DNA of 64,000 bases. Origin: Pogona vitticeps. Its lineage: Eukaryota; Chordata; Lepidosauria; Squamata; Agamidae. The notes below the pieces were generated by a model. It was not told the origin of the DNA. It did no database searches and saw nothing but the letters and a program-made list of their open reading frames with translations. The position numbers were made by a program, and so were the translations under genes. Below, piece by piece: positions 10,431 to 22,635 of the stretch. The stretch spans positions 98,148,001 through 98,212,000 of the forward strand of contig NC_135785.1 in the NCBI RefSeq assembly GCF_051106095.1. Direction: 5' to 3'. Each line of letters begins with the position of its first letter. The stretch's first letter is position 1.

Positions 10431-12334
10431 AGATGTCAGCACATTCTACTGTGATCAAGAAACAGAACTCAGGATGAGGCTGGATAGACTAGAAACAGAG
10501 AGATTCCAGGGCCAGCCCAGACATTAGGAACAGTGAAGGGGGTCAACTGAGACAACTGATTTTGGGTATCAGGAAAAAGAACATGTTAGTTATTTAACTG
10601 ATGATGTTTATGAGCACAGCGGGTTGGAGTCCCTCGTTGTGGAGCTTAAACCACCTCTGAGCACTTTATGCCTAAGAAAACTTGGGAGGATTGCCATGAA
10701 TTGGAATCATCCTGTGGTGGTGGTGGTTAGATTTTTACTGCCAGGAAGAAAGAGAGGCATTTGTGGGATTTTGTACCTCAGGTGCCAAAATAATTTGACT
10801 GGCCTTATGTTTCTTGGCATAGGGTCAGGGGCAAGGGAGCCATCCGCTGATCTGCCTGAAGCAGCAAAATCTATTGCATTGGACCTGTAGGATTTTCAGT
10901 GGCTGGGATCACCAGAAGAAGGGGATCACTCTTACTCTCACTGCCACAATGTTCCCAAACCCAGAAAACATCCCTTTTCTTCCACCTATGGAAATAAAGA
11001 GTTGCCATTCATTTTCATTGGGTAAATAAAGTGCTAAAGAGTGAATGAAACGGCGCTGCACAAAAGAGCACGTGGTAAGCCTGCCTTCCATCCTTGATGG
11101 TTGGGTATCTGGATCTCAATGGGTAGTTTCCACTGGTGGCAGTGGGCCCCCTCTGTGCAGAGCACAGACATATTCCTCGTCTTTCCAGCAGGTCTTTCTA
11201 CTATAAAAAGCCCTCTCTGTACTTCTATCATGCATAATGGGCATTTTGAGACTATATACATATTTATGATGTCTCTGTTAAGATAACATCTCCACCTCCC
11301 CCCATGCTACTTGTGGGGAAGAAAGAAAAAAAAAAAAAGACACCCAACAACATTGGAATTTAAATTCCAGTGTAATCATAAGTTGGATTTTATCCTGCAG
11401 GCACTGGCTGTCTTTTCTCTGTGTGAATGTTTGCTGGCTTTTTCTGGCCAAAAGAAATTTGCACAATGTTGTAATGTTTCTGTGCTTTCTTTTTTTTTTT
11501 TTCAGCATTCCAAGGTTTTTACTTAAGCTTCTCATAAAGAGCTATTTTCAGAGGCGGAAGGAAAAAAAGTTTCAGTTTAACAAGTCCGCAAAGCACAGTA
11601 AAACCATAAAACACAGCAATGACAACAAGAGAAAAGTAGTAGATTACACGGAGGAAATAAGATACAGTCAAGATACAGTACAGCAGTGGTTGCAGTAACA
11701 ACATGTCAGTCCAATGCAGGCTATTTTTAAAATCATATTTCTCTTGCAGCCCTGAGCATTGGAAGTGTTAATTAATTAAGTCAAGTTATTTTCATGGCTT
11801 AACAACAAGAAACATCTGCGGTTAAAAATACCTATGAGACAGGAAACCACTTAAACTGAAGTTCCCAAACCCATTTTTCCCCTTATGGCTGAAACAGAAT
11901 CCTTCTTAATCCAGAAATATAATGGACCCATCAAGGTAGCAAAAATGAAGGGCTGTGTACACACCCCAGTTTTCACAGTATCTGCTGTTTGTGCTTGATT
12001 TTATGAGCAGTTACAATTTGAGCTACTATTACTTTGAGTCATTTTTGGAAGAGCTTCTCTTTACAGAAGAACATTTGGAAACGACAGTGGGAACCTGACA
12101 TGAACTTCTAGCTGTTGCCCCTCCTTTTTTATACCACAGTTTTGCAGAAACTTTAGGGCCGTTCAAGTCAGCTTTTGATGGGATCAGTTACTTTGCGAAG
12201 TGAGTATTGGAGATATGCAGTAGTTTCATAATGGGCTAAATCCAGTGTTAATCCTAACTGTAAACCCACTGAATTCAGTGGAACATGTGTAAGCAATGAT
12301 TTATACATCCCATTCTTTTCAGGAGGTCTCATCT
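10431..12334. other. Unique DNA with fragments of an unnamed repeat
   Basis: Short segments near 10503-10560 ('ggccagcccagacattagg') and 10770-10880 ('cctcaggtgccaaaataatttgactggcc') look like two opposed ends of one reptile repeat with 'gggctggccc' termini; similar text recurs near 30265 and 55790. The stretch 11280-12330 is AT-rich, with poly-A/T runs at 11325-11340 and 11490-11502, and no gene. Confidence 0.35.
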
Positions 12335-12545
12335 GGTTGAGAGTGTGAGACAGTGTAGTGTAGTAGATAGAGAGTTGGAGTCAAACTCAGGAGACCTGTG
12401 GTTCAAATCTCTGTCTGTCCATGGAAAAGATGTGTGTTTGTGTATGGCAGTAATATCTCACATATCTTAAAAATCCTATAAGGTTTGCCATAAGTGAGAA
12501 TCAACTTGAGAGCATACCACAACTTGATTTGAGACTACTACTGGA
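12335..12545 (+). repeat. tRNA-derived SINE with RTE-like tail
   Basis: The head 'agtgtagtgtagtagatagagagttgg' carries an A-box-like region and 'tgtggttcaaatctc' a B box. The body 'ctgtccatggaaaag' follows, and the tail 'gtttgccataagtgagaatcaacttgag..caca' resembles the Bov-B-type 3' end. Relatives of the same type lie at 18755-18925 and, inverted, at 58690-58850. Confidence 0.75.
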
Positions 12546-12826
12546 TTTAGTCCAATCTAGTTCTAAATAGACATGCAAAGCAGTTGGAGACAAATAGGCA
12601 GGCAAATATATAGTGCTTGTTGAGGCAATGATAGCTTGTGTGCTGTGGTTTCTACCTTTAATGTTTCTAGAGGGTTTTTTTTACCTCAGCTACCAGAATC
12701 ATTCTTCAATGGCCATGCTGACCTGGCTTTCTGGAATCTGAAATCTAACCACTACTGAGGACCCAGTTTTGGGAAGCACTGCTGAAGAGCATTAAAAAGT
12801 GTCTGAAAAGCTAATTTTGTTCCTGT

Positions 12827-13475
12827 TCTGTGACGCAACTCCGTCTCTGAGACCTTTATTATGTTCTGGTTCCTCACAAAGACACAAGCTGCATCTATCT
12901 TCCTCACATTGCCACCAGATGTTTTCTTTTAAACATCAATTAATTCAATGACACACCATTTAACAAACACATTAATTTTATTTATCAGGTTGGGGTTAAT
13001 GATTGGTTGAAAATAATAGTGTCAATCACAGGAAGCAAATCACTTAGATAAACAAATATGTATTTAACTCCTTCTATTGCCTCAATATATTTCCCAGTCT
13101 CAGATCTTAATCTACCTCAATCAATCCCCTTTGAACCTCTGATCTCAATCTATATGCTTGCCCTCTCACTCTACTCTCACTGTCTCACACTACTACTCTC
13201 TCACACACTCCTCCTCTCTCAAGTCTCACACAGAACTCACTCTGTCCTCCAGACTCCTCCTTTTGTACTCCCCCTTCTCTCCTGCTCCCACCTTCCATCC
13301 TCTTCATTGGTTCTCCTGCCAAGGTTCCCTTGTGACAGACAGGTGCTGACTGGGGTACCCGCTACATGTTGTTTAAGAACAGTCAGCCTATCTGCTAGAA
13401 AGGTCATCCATGGTGCAGAGCTAATTAACAGCCCAGGGTATTAACCCGATGTGATGTCACCCAGCAACTACACAG
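12827..13475 (-). repeat. Possible isolated LTR (fossil)
   Basis: Read on the minus strand, this non-coding block has the layout of a long terminal repeat. There is a GC-moderate upstream part, a TATA-like site near 13270, a purine-rich transcribed part, an AATAAA-type signal near 12855, and no adjoining gag or pol. No second copy and no clear target duplication were found, so it would be an old solitary copy. The family is unknown, and an unrelated unique sequence remains possible. Confidence 0.3.
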
Positions 13476-13502
13476 GACTTAGAAAGTTCTTTCTAACTTT
13501 TT

Positions 13503-13505
13503 AAT

Positions 13506-13564
<59 letters not shown>

Positions 13565-13611
13565 TTCATTCATTCATTCATTCATTCATTCATTCATTCA
13601 TTCATTCATTC
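13503..13611. repeat. Compound microsatellite (ATTT)n(ATTC)n
   Basis: About 15 units of ATTT are followed by about 11 units of ATTC, directly abutting the LINE 3' hairpin. This is the LINE tail expanded by slippage. The switch of unit inside the array suggests one point change that was then amplified. Confidence 0.9.
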
Positions 13612-16560
13612 CGCCCATCTGGAAACCCAGGCCACTCTGGGCGGTTTACATAATATTATAGTATGAAGACAAACAATACAAAAGCGCACAATAAAATAAA
13701 ATAATACAATATTGACACATGAAAACAATATCAATAGAACATTAAAATAAAATAAAGCATGGTGGAGGTTGAACATTAGCGAATTGTGGTTATTTTAACG
13801 CTATCAGATGTCATAGAGTTCAGCAAGGTATCTCTAAATAGAAATGTTTTTAATAATTACCTAAAGATTCCCAATGAAGGTGCTAGGGGTATATTGGACG
13901 GGAGAGCATTCCACAATTTTGCAGCTACCACCGAGAAGGTCCAGTTTCTGGTTATTGTTTTCCAGGTCTCTCTTGGGGTCAAAACTCTCAGCTGTCCAGC
14001 CTGCAAAGATCTTACAGGATGGGCAAATCTTGGTCGGAAGGAGGCAATCTGCCAGATAACAAGGTCCCAAGCTGTTTAGGGCTTTGTACGTTAACACCAT
14101 TACCTTGAAGTTGGCATGGAAATGAACAGGTAACCAGTGCAGGGTGGCCAGGGTTGGGGAGATATGTTGATGTCTTCTCACCCCATTAAGTAGTCTGGTG
14201 GCCGAGTTCTGGACCTGCTGAAGACTCTGTGACTGCACCAAGAGCAGCTCCCCGTAGAGAGCATTACAGTAGTATAATCTCAAGACTACCAGTACATGGA
14301 TCAGCATGGCCAGGGACCCGGTGATAAGGTAGGAACGCAGCTGAGTGATCCGCCTTAGATGGAAATAGGCGGTGTGGACCACGGACACTATCTGAGATTC
14401 CATTGATAGCACTGGGTCCAGAAGTACACCCAAGCTGCATCCTTTGTGGCAAGAGAATCTCCCCCAAAAGAAAGAGAGGCACCCAGACTGCAGACACTAG
14501 AGCCCCACACCCGATGGATTTCCATCTTGTTTGGGTTCAGTCTCAGTCTATTGTCCTTCATCCATCCCAGCACGGCATCCAGGCAACGCTCAATGGACAG
14601 GACAGCATCCACTGCAAAAGGGTGGAAGGAGAGGCAGAGCTGGGCGTCATCTACATATTGATGACACAAAACTCCAGACCTCCTGATTACCTCCCCCAGC
14701 GGCCTCATGTAGATATTAAGTAGCATTGGGGAGATGATAAAATCCTGAGGGATGCAACATTTCCCCAAGCTGCACTCTCTGAGGACGGTCCTCCAGGAAG
14801 GACTGGATCCAGGCCAAGCCCTGACCTCAGATTCCCAACCTTGACAGCCTCCCCAGAAGAATACTGTGTTCGATGGTATCAAAGGCCGATGATATGTTGA
14901 GAAGGACCAACAAGAATGTGTTGCCCCTATCGGTCTCCCTCGTCTTGCAGGGCAACCAATGCTGTCTCCGTGGCATGGCAGGGTGTGGCCTGAACCTTGA
15001 CTGGAATGGATCGAGGGCACTGGTCTCCTTCAGAAGTGCCTGAAGCTGATCAGCCACCACTCTCTCCACCAGCTTGTTCATATAAGGGATATTAGAGACA
15101 GGTCTACAGTTGTTTATGTCATCCGCCAGCAATTTGGGCTTTTTCCAAATTGGTCTAATGAGTCTTTCTATGAGAGCAAGGGGCATCCTGTCCTCAAGAA
15201 GAGACCCAGTGATTATGGTGGTAGCCCAATCTACCAATCCAGGCCTGGCCGCTTTCAGCAGCCAGGCCGGGCAAGGATCTAGTGAAGAGGTGGTGGCCCT
15301 AGCACCCTGTCGATCTCAGTTGATGTCACAAGCTGAAATTGTATCAGGTTCCCTGGGTGAGGCAGAGCAGCAGACATCTCAGTTCAATCTACTGATAAAG
15401 AAGAGGAATCCAGGACCTGGCTGATGGTCTCCAAATTGGTCACAAGAGATACTACTGGGAGGTCTGTCCCTGTGACCAGTCCCGGATAAATTGTGCACAA
15501 TACGGAAAAGGTCAGCTTGGTGGTTACGAGCTTTGCTTATCCAAGAAGCAAAGTAAGATCGTCTTGTAGCCTTCACTTTTGCTAGGTGGATATTAGATGC
15601 GATTTTTGCGGCTTTAACGTTAGCTTCCATTGGGTCCCATCTCCATCCATCCACCAGAGCTTCAAATGGAATGCCAACTAGTTCAGCTGGTAACCCCCAC
15701 ATTGCATCTTGGAAACCAACTGAATCCAATAGCCTGTGGGGCAGACCGTCTTAATGGGTCCCTGCTTCCTGCGGGGGGGGGGGAAGTGCCAAAGAAAGGT
15801 TGCATTTTATCAGGTGGTGATCCGACCATGACACAGGGACCAATGTCAAATTGGTCACCCTCGGATCACGCTCTCCCTGTCCAGTTGAGAATACCAGGTC
15901 TAGTGTTTGACCAGCCATGTGGGTGGGGGCGTTAACATGTTGGAACATATCTAAGGAAGCCATGGTTTCCAAGAACACAACAGTTGGACCTATGGCCTCA
16001 GTCTTAGCATGGACATTGAAGTCTCCCAGGACAAGAGGCCTGGAGGAACCTCAACACTGCTGCTGAGACTAAGCCTGTCAGCTCCGGAAAGGAGAGTGCT
16101 GGGTCACGGGGAGCACTCTAAACCAGCATCATCCCAAATCCATCCCTGGCTCTCACCGACATGTTGAGGGCCTCCAGGCCTGGGATCGCCAAGGCAGAGA
16201 GCCTGACAACCTCTAAAGTGTTTTTATAAATAATGGCGACTCCCCCTCCCAGACCTTCCAGTCTTCCTTGATGATGGATGGAATATCTGGGTGGACAGAT
16301 TAGCAACAGGGCTACACTGCCCTCTGCACCCACCCAGGTCTCAGTAATACAGGCCAGATCTGCTGCTTTGTCCAGGATCTGGTTCTAAATTGGGCTTTTT
16401 TTCAGGACAGACCTGGCATTTAACAACATCAAGGGTAGAGTGGATGGTTGGCTGAGCGAGTTACCTCGGTTCTGACCATTGGCGACAGAGCTATAACAAG
16501 GGATAGCCTTCAAACATCTGACATTCTTTTAGCTTTAACTGCTACTGGGCCAATACCTTC
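13503..16560 (-). repeat. CR1/L2-type LINE, about 3 kb, endonuclease and RT remnants
   Basis: Reading leftwards on the minus strand: the endonuclease start LNARSVLKKSP near 16400 and DLACITETWVGAEGS (16318-16360), then GRLEGLGGGVAIIYKN (about 16220-16265). Next come SWSDHHLIKCNLSL (15800-15850), the linker with KATRRSYFASWI, and RPVSNIPYMNKLVERVVADQL (about 15050-15120). Then LLVLLNISSAFDTIEHSILL, then SPMLLNIYMRPLGEVIRR with QYVDDAQLCLSFH (about 14640-14740; the YADD box is altered to YVDD). Finally VVLRLYYCNALYGELL and LATLHWLPVHF (14120-14310). The 3' end at the left has the terminal hairpin 'accgcccagagtggcctggg' (minus) and an AATG/AAAT tail expanded to (ATTC)n(ATTT)n. Several frameshifts split the ORF. 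It is much better preserved than the copy at 7600. Confidence 0.92.
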
Positions 16561-17689
16561 CTCTGTCCCTCACAGTTTGTATGTTATTCATATCTCCTTC
16601 ACTGGGTGACAGGACTTCTATCTCCAATTTCTAGAATAAGGTATAAAGTGCAAAGTGGTAATGGGTATAAATAACAATATAGCATAAATAAAACTATACA
16701 AGAATTAAATGGCCAATAATATACTTAATAGCAATCAATCTCAAAGATCTGAGATGTAACAATAATTAATGAAATCTATGCAATAAAAACAGTTTTATGG
16801 TTAAAATTGGGCAGTATTAATTGTGGTAAATCAATAATGTTTATTAAATATAATTTAAAGCCCACATTTTTCCTATTGTGGAATAGCCACAACAGAGAGA
16901 CAAACTGATAAATTTAGACTAGGATGTCAACAGATTAAATGACAATATTAAGTCATTAGTAAGGATGGTTAAAACATTAATTAATGATAGGGTAGTATAC
17001 CAGATCTTAAACACTTCTCTTAATCTGTCATCGTAATCTATTTAAGGTGCTTTTGTCAGCCTTATTAGTCTTCCTTTTGCTCACATATCAACACTTTCCT
17101 TGACCTTATTTATTACACAACCATGTGTAAAATTAGTCGTTTCTAATCAACCTTCATCACCCTGCTCCTCTCGGACTTTATGTTTCTGCCTTTTATAGAA
17201 AGTAAGATTTCTGTTCTCTCAGCTATAGACATCTTTTATGGCTTAAGATAGCTCCACTTCTAATAACAAGCTAACCACAGTATATGTGCAGTTTGACCCA
17301 CAGTCCAAACCAGATACATAGCTACAGTAATATGTTGTTAGCAGTGATGCTTCCTTAGGAGACGAAAGAAGTCTGTTTATCCTAACACAGTTTTCCTTAT
17401 ATCCCTGTATTGAAAATTGCCTGGCTTTTGTTTAATACTTGCTCATTAAGAGGTAGGTACAGGCTTCATTCAGAAATTGATTGCTCACATGGGGAGCCTT
17501 GAAGAAAATACAAAGAAAGGAAGAGTGTTATCTACAGTACTTTTAAGGATGGACTAACTGACTCTGTTTTTCTACATGTTTTCATAGATCAGTCCTGCTT
17601 TCACAATCATTCAGGAGCTTCTTCCTCTCCTCCTAGTCCACGTGTGCCTTCAGTATTCCTTTATTTTTTTCCCCAGCTTTTCCTCCAAT
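16561..17689. other. AT-rich DNA, nothing recognised
   Basis: This may include the 5' UTR of the minus-strand LINE near 16560-16640. The rest has no coding exon, RNA gene or repeat that I recognise. Confidence 0.4.
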
Positions 17690-17872
17690 GAACTCAAGGC
17701 TCTCTATGTGTCTCTCCTCCCCTCTACTTTATTCTCATAACAAGCCTATGAAGTAGGTGATACTGAAAAAGAGAATGTGATTGGTCAGAAGTCATCCAGT
17801 CATGATCAGTCCTCAGCCAGGATTTGAACCTCGATCACCAGGTCAACATTCTGCCAATAACAATGTGCTGGC
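17690..17872 (-). repeat. MIR-like SINE
   Basis: 'tattctcataacaagcctatgaagtaggtgatac' and, further right, 'agccaggatttgaacctcgatcacca..caacattctgccaataac' follow the MIR reverse complement, including the tRNA-derived B-box region ('ggatttgaacctc'). Confidence 0.72.
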
Positions 17873-18009
17873 TCTTGGGCACATGGAGGGCTGGGGTCAG
17901 GGCATTCTTTTGCATGTGTGGAGAGGCATTATTGAGAACGGAATTGTGCCTTCTAGCAGCCCTCCTCTCATCAGTGCTGGAATCCAGTTGGGTCCATTCC
18001 TGGCTAATA

Positions 18010-18356
18010 CAGTGGGGTCTCGACTTACGAACGGCTCGACATACGAACGTTTCGACTTACGAACCGCTCTCATAGGAATATATGGATTCGACTTACGAAC
18101 TTAGATTCGAGTTACAAACTCTTTTTTTCCTTTTTTTTAAAGCTAAGTCATCTTAGGTTAAAAGGAAAAAAGAAAAAATTTCCCCCTCTAGTGGCAGAAG
18201 GCGGAATAGCAGCTTCCCATTAGTTTCTATGGACGAAAAGAGCAGATACGGATTAAATGGTTTTCAATGCATTCCTATGGGAAATGCAGATTTGACCTGA
18301 GAACTTTTCGACCTGACTTCCAATACGGATTAAGTTCGTAAGTCGAGACCCCACTG
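18010..18356. mobile_element. Tigger/pogo-like MITE, TA target duplication
   Basis: The element starts CAGTGGGGTCTCGACTTACG and ends with the complement CGTAAGTCGAGACCCCACTG, flanked by TA at 18008-18009 and 18357-18358. The body has subterminal repeats of 'cgacttacgaac' and no transposase ORF, so it depends on a pogo-type transposase elsewhere. The TIR resembles the CAGTGGTGCCTCGC group (four other copies here) but is a separate subfamily. The TIRs are almost perfect, so the copy is fairly young. Confidence 0.85.
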
Positions 18357-18427
18357 TACATTGTTGATGTAAAGATAATGAAAGGACCATATATATCCTT
18401 TTCTGGCCACCTCCACTCCATAAAAGG

Positions 18428-18492
18428 GGAGGGAGGGAGGGAAGGAAGGAAGGAAGGAAGGAAGGAAGGAAGGAAGGAAGGAAGGAAGGAAG
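18428..18492. repeat. (GGAA)n microsatellite
   Basis: A GGGA run passes into about 14 units of GGAA/GAAG. It is purine-only and could bind ETS factors, but nothing shows that it does. Confidence 0.95.
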
Positions 18493-18754
18493 CGGATGGT
18501 GCATCAAGTCTCAGGGCTCTCCAGTATGTTTACACTGCCCAGCAACTGAAGTCAGGTCTGTTTGGCTCTGGCCCCATCACACCTGTTGCTCTATGGAAAC
18601 ACCAAGTGCTGGGAGCCCTGAATTTTGGGCTCAAAACCCAGACCACTTGCACCAGTGCGCTCTAGGTAAAAACTAATTGTTCAGCTCCACTGGCCATATT
18701 TTAACATGGAGATCAACATTCTCACTAGATTTCAATCTGGTTCTGTGTGTGGTA

Positions 18755-18925
18755 TAGATACAGTGTTGGACTAGAATTCAGGAGGCCTAAGTTTAAACTC
18801 CTGCTAAGCTAGGGGAGTTTCCTGAGGAACAGTGATGGCAAATAACAGCTTACACACCATGAAAATCCTATTTCAGTTGCTATACATTCGGATTGGCTAA
18901 ATAGCACATAACGATGCAGTAATAA
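18755..18925 (+). repeat. tRNA-derived SINE with RTE-like tail, old copy
   Basis: 'atacagtgttggactagaattcaggaggcctaagttt' corresponds to the head of the SINE at 12335. It is followed by 'atgaaaatcctatttcagttgctatacattcggattggct', the decayed tail. Confidence 0.6.
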
Positions 18926-19044
18926 AAATCTCAGTGAACTTTAATGGGACTTACAGTATTTCTATGGAGATATATTTAGTTCAATAATTTGAATAGCCCT
19001 ATTGTGTACTTACTGAGTCCAAAGCAGAAAAAGTCAAGCTTAAA

Positions 19045-19292
19045 TGATCACCATCATGTGATGTCTAGTCAGTCCTGACTTATGGCAACCCTTTCCAGGA
19101 TTTTCTGCATAGAGAGTACCCAGAAGTGGTTTACTATTCCTTTCTTCTGGGGGCACCCTGGGACTCTGCAGCTGGCCCAAGGCCACAAAAGATGGCTCTT
19201 TTCCCAGGAGGCACTGGGGGGCGGGAATTGAATTCCCAATTTCTGCATCTGCAGCCAGATGCCTAACTCACGGAGCTATCCAGCCACCTAGT
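19045..19292 (-). repeat. tRNA-derived SINE with RTE-like tail, near complete
   Basis: On the minus strand the head reads 'ggctggatagctccgtgagttaggc' (A-box region) and 'gggaattcaattcccgccc' (B box). The middle (plus: 'aagtggtttactattcctttcttctgggggcaccctgg') and the tail ('gtcagtcctgacttatggc') match the truncated copy at 3616. The length is about 245 bases. Confidence 0.82.
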
Positions 19293-21144
19293 AAAGCTCA
19301 AGTCCTATTGAAAACATGGGACACACAATTTAACTGATTCATTTAATATGTAACTTGGCCTGTTGAAATCAAACACTCCTGCGAGAGCTGTACAATGGGA
19401 AGGAAGCATACAAATTTCAGAAGCATTCATCTGAATTGCCTAGCAAAATCTTTGGGTGTCTCCCCCCCCCCCCCAATTTGGCTAGCTCTTAACCAAGTAC
19501 ACATTCTAGCTGCTGTTAATTTGGGCAGTTTTTTTAATGCTCCAGAGACACAAAATAAGTGGGCAAAACAAGTGACATCACAGACACATAGAAATCAAGT
19601 CTCCAAATTACTCTAGAGACTGAAGAGGAGGAAGGGGGGACAATCAAGTGGGATTTCAAGTGATATCAAATAATGTTCTATCACATGGTATTAGTACCAC
19701 CAAGGGTAATAGAAGAAACAGCATTATCATTTCAAATGTCATCCCTGTATATTCATTTAATTAAAAACTAACATTATTATTATTTTTTGTTCATGTAACC
19801 TGAAAGAAATGTGATTAAACAGCAGTTCTGGAGCCGTGATATTCAATCAGGTATGATTTGTATACTGGCTCAGGGCACAATTTGCTGGTTATGTAAAATT
19901 ATGCCCTATTATGCTTAATAACTGTGTGTACACTTGAGGACAGAGGAGCAGAATGAAGGACACTGAGTATCTTTTACTGGCAGCATTAAGAGCGACATTG
20001 TCAGTTAAAAACACGGCTTCTATTGCTTTTGTACCAAATAAGTCTCTCTCCTGATGCCCTTAGAGAATGCTGGGAAATAGATATAAAATAATGTATGAGA
20101 GAGAGAGAGAGAGAGAGAGGGAGGGAGGGAGAGAGGGAGAGAGAGAGAGATATCTTACTGAAAAATAGTTGCTTTTGCTGTGTTTTTCGTTTTCTAAAAC
20201 CAACTCACCAATCAGCACAGATGAAAAAAACATCCATTTTATGGAAACAACAACAAGAAACAACCCGATGTTTTTATGCACAGCACACAGAAAGGAAGCA
20301 TGCCTGTTAGCAGCTTTGAAAGGTCATTCCATTTTCCAAATAATGCACAGGAAATAAGCTGCACAGCCTATTTTACATTTATCTCATGTCAAATAATTTA
20401 CCTCAAACTGTTTTTAGTAAAAATACGATGGCTCTAAGGGAGGGGACTGCAGTTCTTTTATGCAGACAGCCTGAAGCAGTAAATATAATTTTCTAAAATG
20501 CCACTCTGTGTGTACTTAAGGCTACAGTGAACATGCATTGCTGTTTTTTGGTACACAAACTTTATTACCAGTCTGAGGTAAATAATAAAATGCTAATTGG
20601 GTGTGGGAGTGTTTTTTTTAAACTGGAAGAATGTTTTATTTTTATAAAAGGGATTCAATTGTACTGAGATTTCCACATAAACTAGGGTTTTTTTAAAAAA
20701 CCATTGAGCCAGAATATGAATTTTAAATAAAATTGATTTAATGTGAAAATTTACATTTCAATTATATATTGAGTCAGAATATAGTTCTGTCTCTTCTAGT
20801 ATGGCTGATCTTGTCTGGAAATGGTTCTTCTGGACCCCAGATCTGACAGTGTCTGAGCCTTGCAGCAGGAGGCTGCCCTCTTTCAATAAAAGTGGACTTG
20901 TCCAGATTTGAAATTGGACTCTTTTACATGTATCATATTTATTCTACTTGCTGTTTTTATATTTTATATTCCTTTCAAGGGGCTTAAGGTTCCTAGCTTG
21001 TAAAAATCCATTCTTTTGGACTACAGTTCCCAGATTCCCTTAGCTTAGTGGGCTTTAGTCTAAAACAGTGACATTTCTCATCTCTGGAAGAGAGTGTACA
21101 TGCTCCCTGCCCTTTGGTCCTTAAACCAACCTCATGATGTTAAG
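19293..21144. other. AT-rich repeat-poor DNA, candidate conserved non-coding sequence
   Basis: No gene is recognised. A (GA)n array sits at 20097-20151. The flanking blocks 19780-20060 and 20360-20760 have no transposon signature and read like conserved non-coding DNA. At 21015-21040 'tttggactacagttcccag' is a single hAT-arm fragment. Confidence 0.4.
20097..20151. repeat. (GA)n microsatellite
   Basis: An interrupted GA repeat with GGGA variants. Short Arg/Glu-rich and Ser/Leu-rich frames across it are artefacts. Confidence 0.95.
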
Positions 21145-21490
21145 TTGGTTTAAGAGAATGTGTGAATGGCTCAAGTGGATCTGAAGGCCTTAGGAATGGA
21201 CCTCAACAGATGGGAAACCCTGACATCTGATCGTTCAGCCTACAGGCAGGTGTTGTATCACAGCCTCTGCCAATTTGAAGAGACCCTTGTCCAGCAGGTA
21301 GAGGCAGAGGCAGTCACGAAAGCAACAAAGTCAGGGAGCTGGACAGGGGACAGATTGCATTTGTCTTCAGTGTGGAAGGGATTGTGACTCTTGAATTGGC
21401 CTTCTCAGCCACAGTAGATGCTGTTCCAAGTCCTCCATACAGAGCATGTTACCATAGCCTTTTGAGACTGAAGGACGCCTAACTAAGTCC
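21145..21490 (+). repeat. LINE C-terminus with CxxCGRDC zinc-finger end
   Basis: The translation gives VDLKALGMDLNRWETLTSDR followed by LYHSLCQFEETLVQQVEAEA. After a frame change comes CLQCGRDCDS and IGLLSH (about 21360-21410), equivalent to the C-x2-C...C-H-S-R-I-G-L-x-S-H tail of a vertebrate LINE ORF. The 3' UTR end 'accatagccttttgagactgaagg' follows. It belongs to the same LINE family as the pieces at 53240-54414 and 56285-56532. It is 5'-truncated. I am unsure of the clade (RTE-like is my best guess). Confidence 0.8.
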
Positions 21491-21974
21491 TAGTCTGGCA
21501 CTCTACTATACTGCACTGTCCCATACAACATATCCATACTGCTACAGGAATCTTTGCAGTTTGCTTATTCATTCACTTTTACAACTAAGTGTGTTGTCCT
21601 CTGAGTACAGTAATCCAAAGGTAACAACAATGAAGAGAGGTGGGCATTCTGATATTTGTTCCCTAAATGCTTCTGAAAAAGAATCACATCTTTACAAAAC
21701 AAAACACATGCACCACTCAAAAATATAAATCAGCCCCAAACCTGAACTTTAACCATGCATGCTCACTCCTTCAATGTGACATCAAATAAGATGAAGAAAT
21801 GAGCTATCGTTGCTCTCCTAACACAGAACTTCCCCATCAACTAAAAAACAATGCAAAGTAATATGCCAAACAATAGGAAAAACACTTCCCTGCCACTGTC
21901 TGTTTTATTTAGCATTAATAATTCCCTTCAAAACCACACTCTAATCATTTGCTCACTCATTCATACCTCTAGAT
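21491..21974. other. Unique AT-rich DNA
   Basis: No gene or repeat is recognised. It could be conserved non-coding DNA. Confidence 0.35.
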
Positions 21975-22093
21975 CAGTATTTCACAACCTTGGATAACTC
22001 AAGTGTTCTTGGGCTGACCAACACAGCTAATGGTGAAGGCTTTTGGGAGTTGCAGTCTGAGAACACTGGGGTTATGCAGGTTGGAAGCTGCTG
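21975..22093. mobile_element. Old hAT-type MITE
   Basis: The element runs from 'cagtatttcacaaccttgg' to 'caggttggaagctgctg', with the internal arm 'ttttgggagttgcagtctgag'. The flanks ctctagat (21967-21974) and cgttagat (22094-22101) agree at 6 of 8 bases, fitting a decayed 8-base hAT duplication. Confidence 0.68.
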
Positions 22094-22226
22094 CGTTAGA
22101 TACACCCACTTATCTCCAACAACACTGATGAATTAGGACTTTCCCTTTTTTACTTGACTGTTTGGAGATTTCACCACATTTCTGAATTATTTTTACTATT
22201 TTGTCAACATGCGTCCTTGGAATTGG

Positions 22227-22317
<91 letters not shown>

Positions 22318-22318
22318 T
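22227..22318. repeat. (TTTA)n microsatellite
   Basis: About 23 uninterrupted units. Unlike the arrays at 3783, 13503 and 37898, no LINE terminal hairpin adjoins it, so its origin is unclear. Confidence 0.95.
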
Positions 22319-22635
22319 CATCTCTGATTTCTTCAGGAATTTTCCTCTTCTTTTTTGTGGTCCTTTTTGGGATTATTTTTGCTGCTGCCTACCTGGCTGG
22401 CCGGCCTGCCTGCTGCGCCTGATGGACTTGAAGAACCACATAATCATAACAATTTTATCAAAGCTCATCTGGATATCAAGATATAGTTGATCAGAAATGT
22501 AGCTTGCAAACTTGCTCCATCTCTTTTCAGAAGATGGGAATAAACCACTGTTTTTACTCATGATGAAGAGAGAAAAATGAGTTCAGGCAACATTAGCTTG
22601 TCTAATTTTGTAAGCTTTATTCATCTACATGAATA
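22319..22635. other. Unique DNA, nothing recognised
   Basis: No gene or repeat signature is seen between the microsatellite and the MITE. Confidence 0.4.

Noticed and set aside
11485-11525. Pyrimidine tract plus CAG resembling a splice acceptor (similar at 34240 and 63860)
   Set aside because: No coding exon with homology follows, and T-runs before AG are common by chance.
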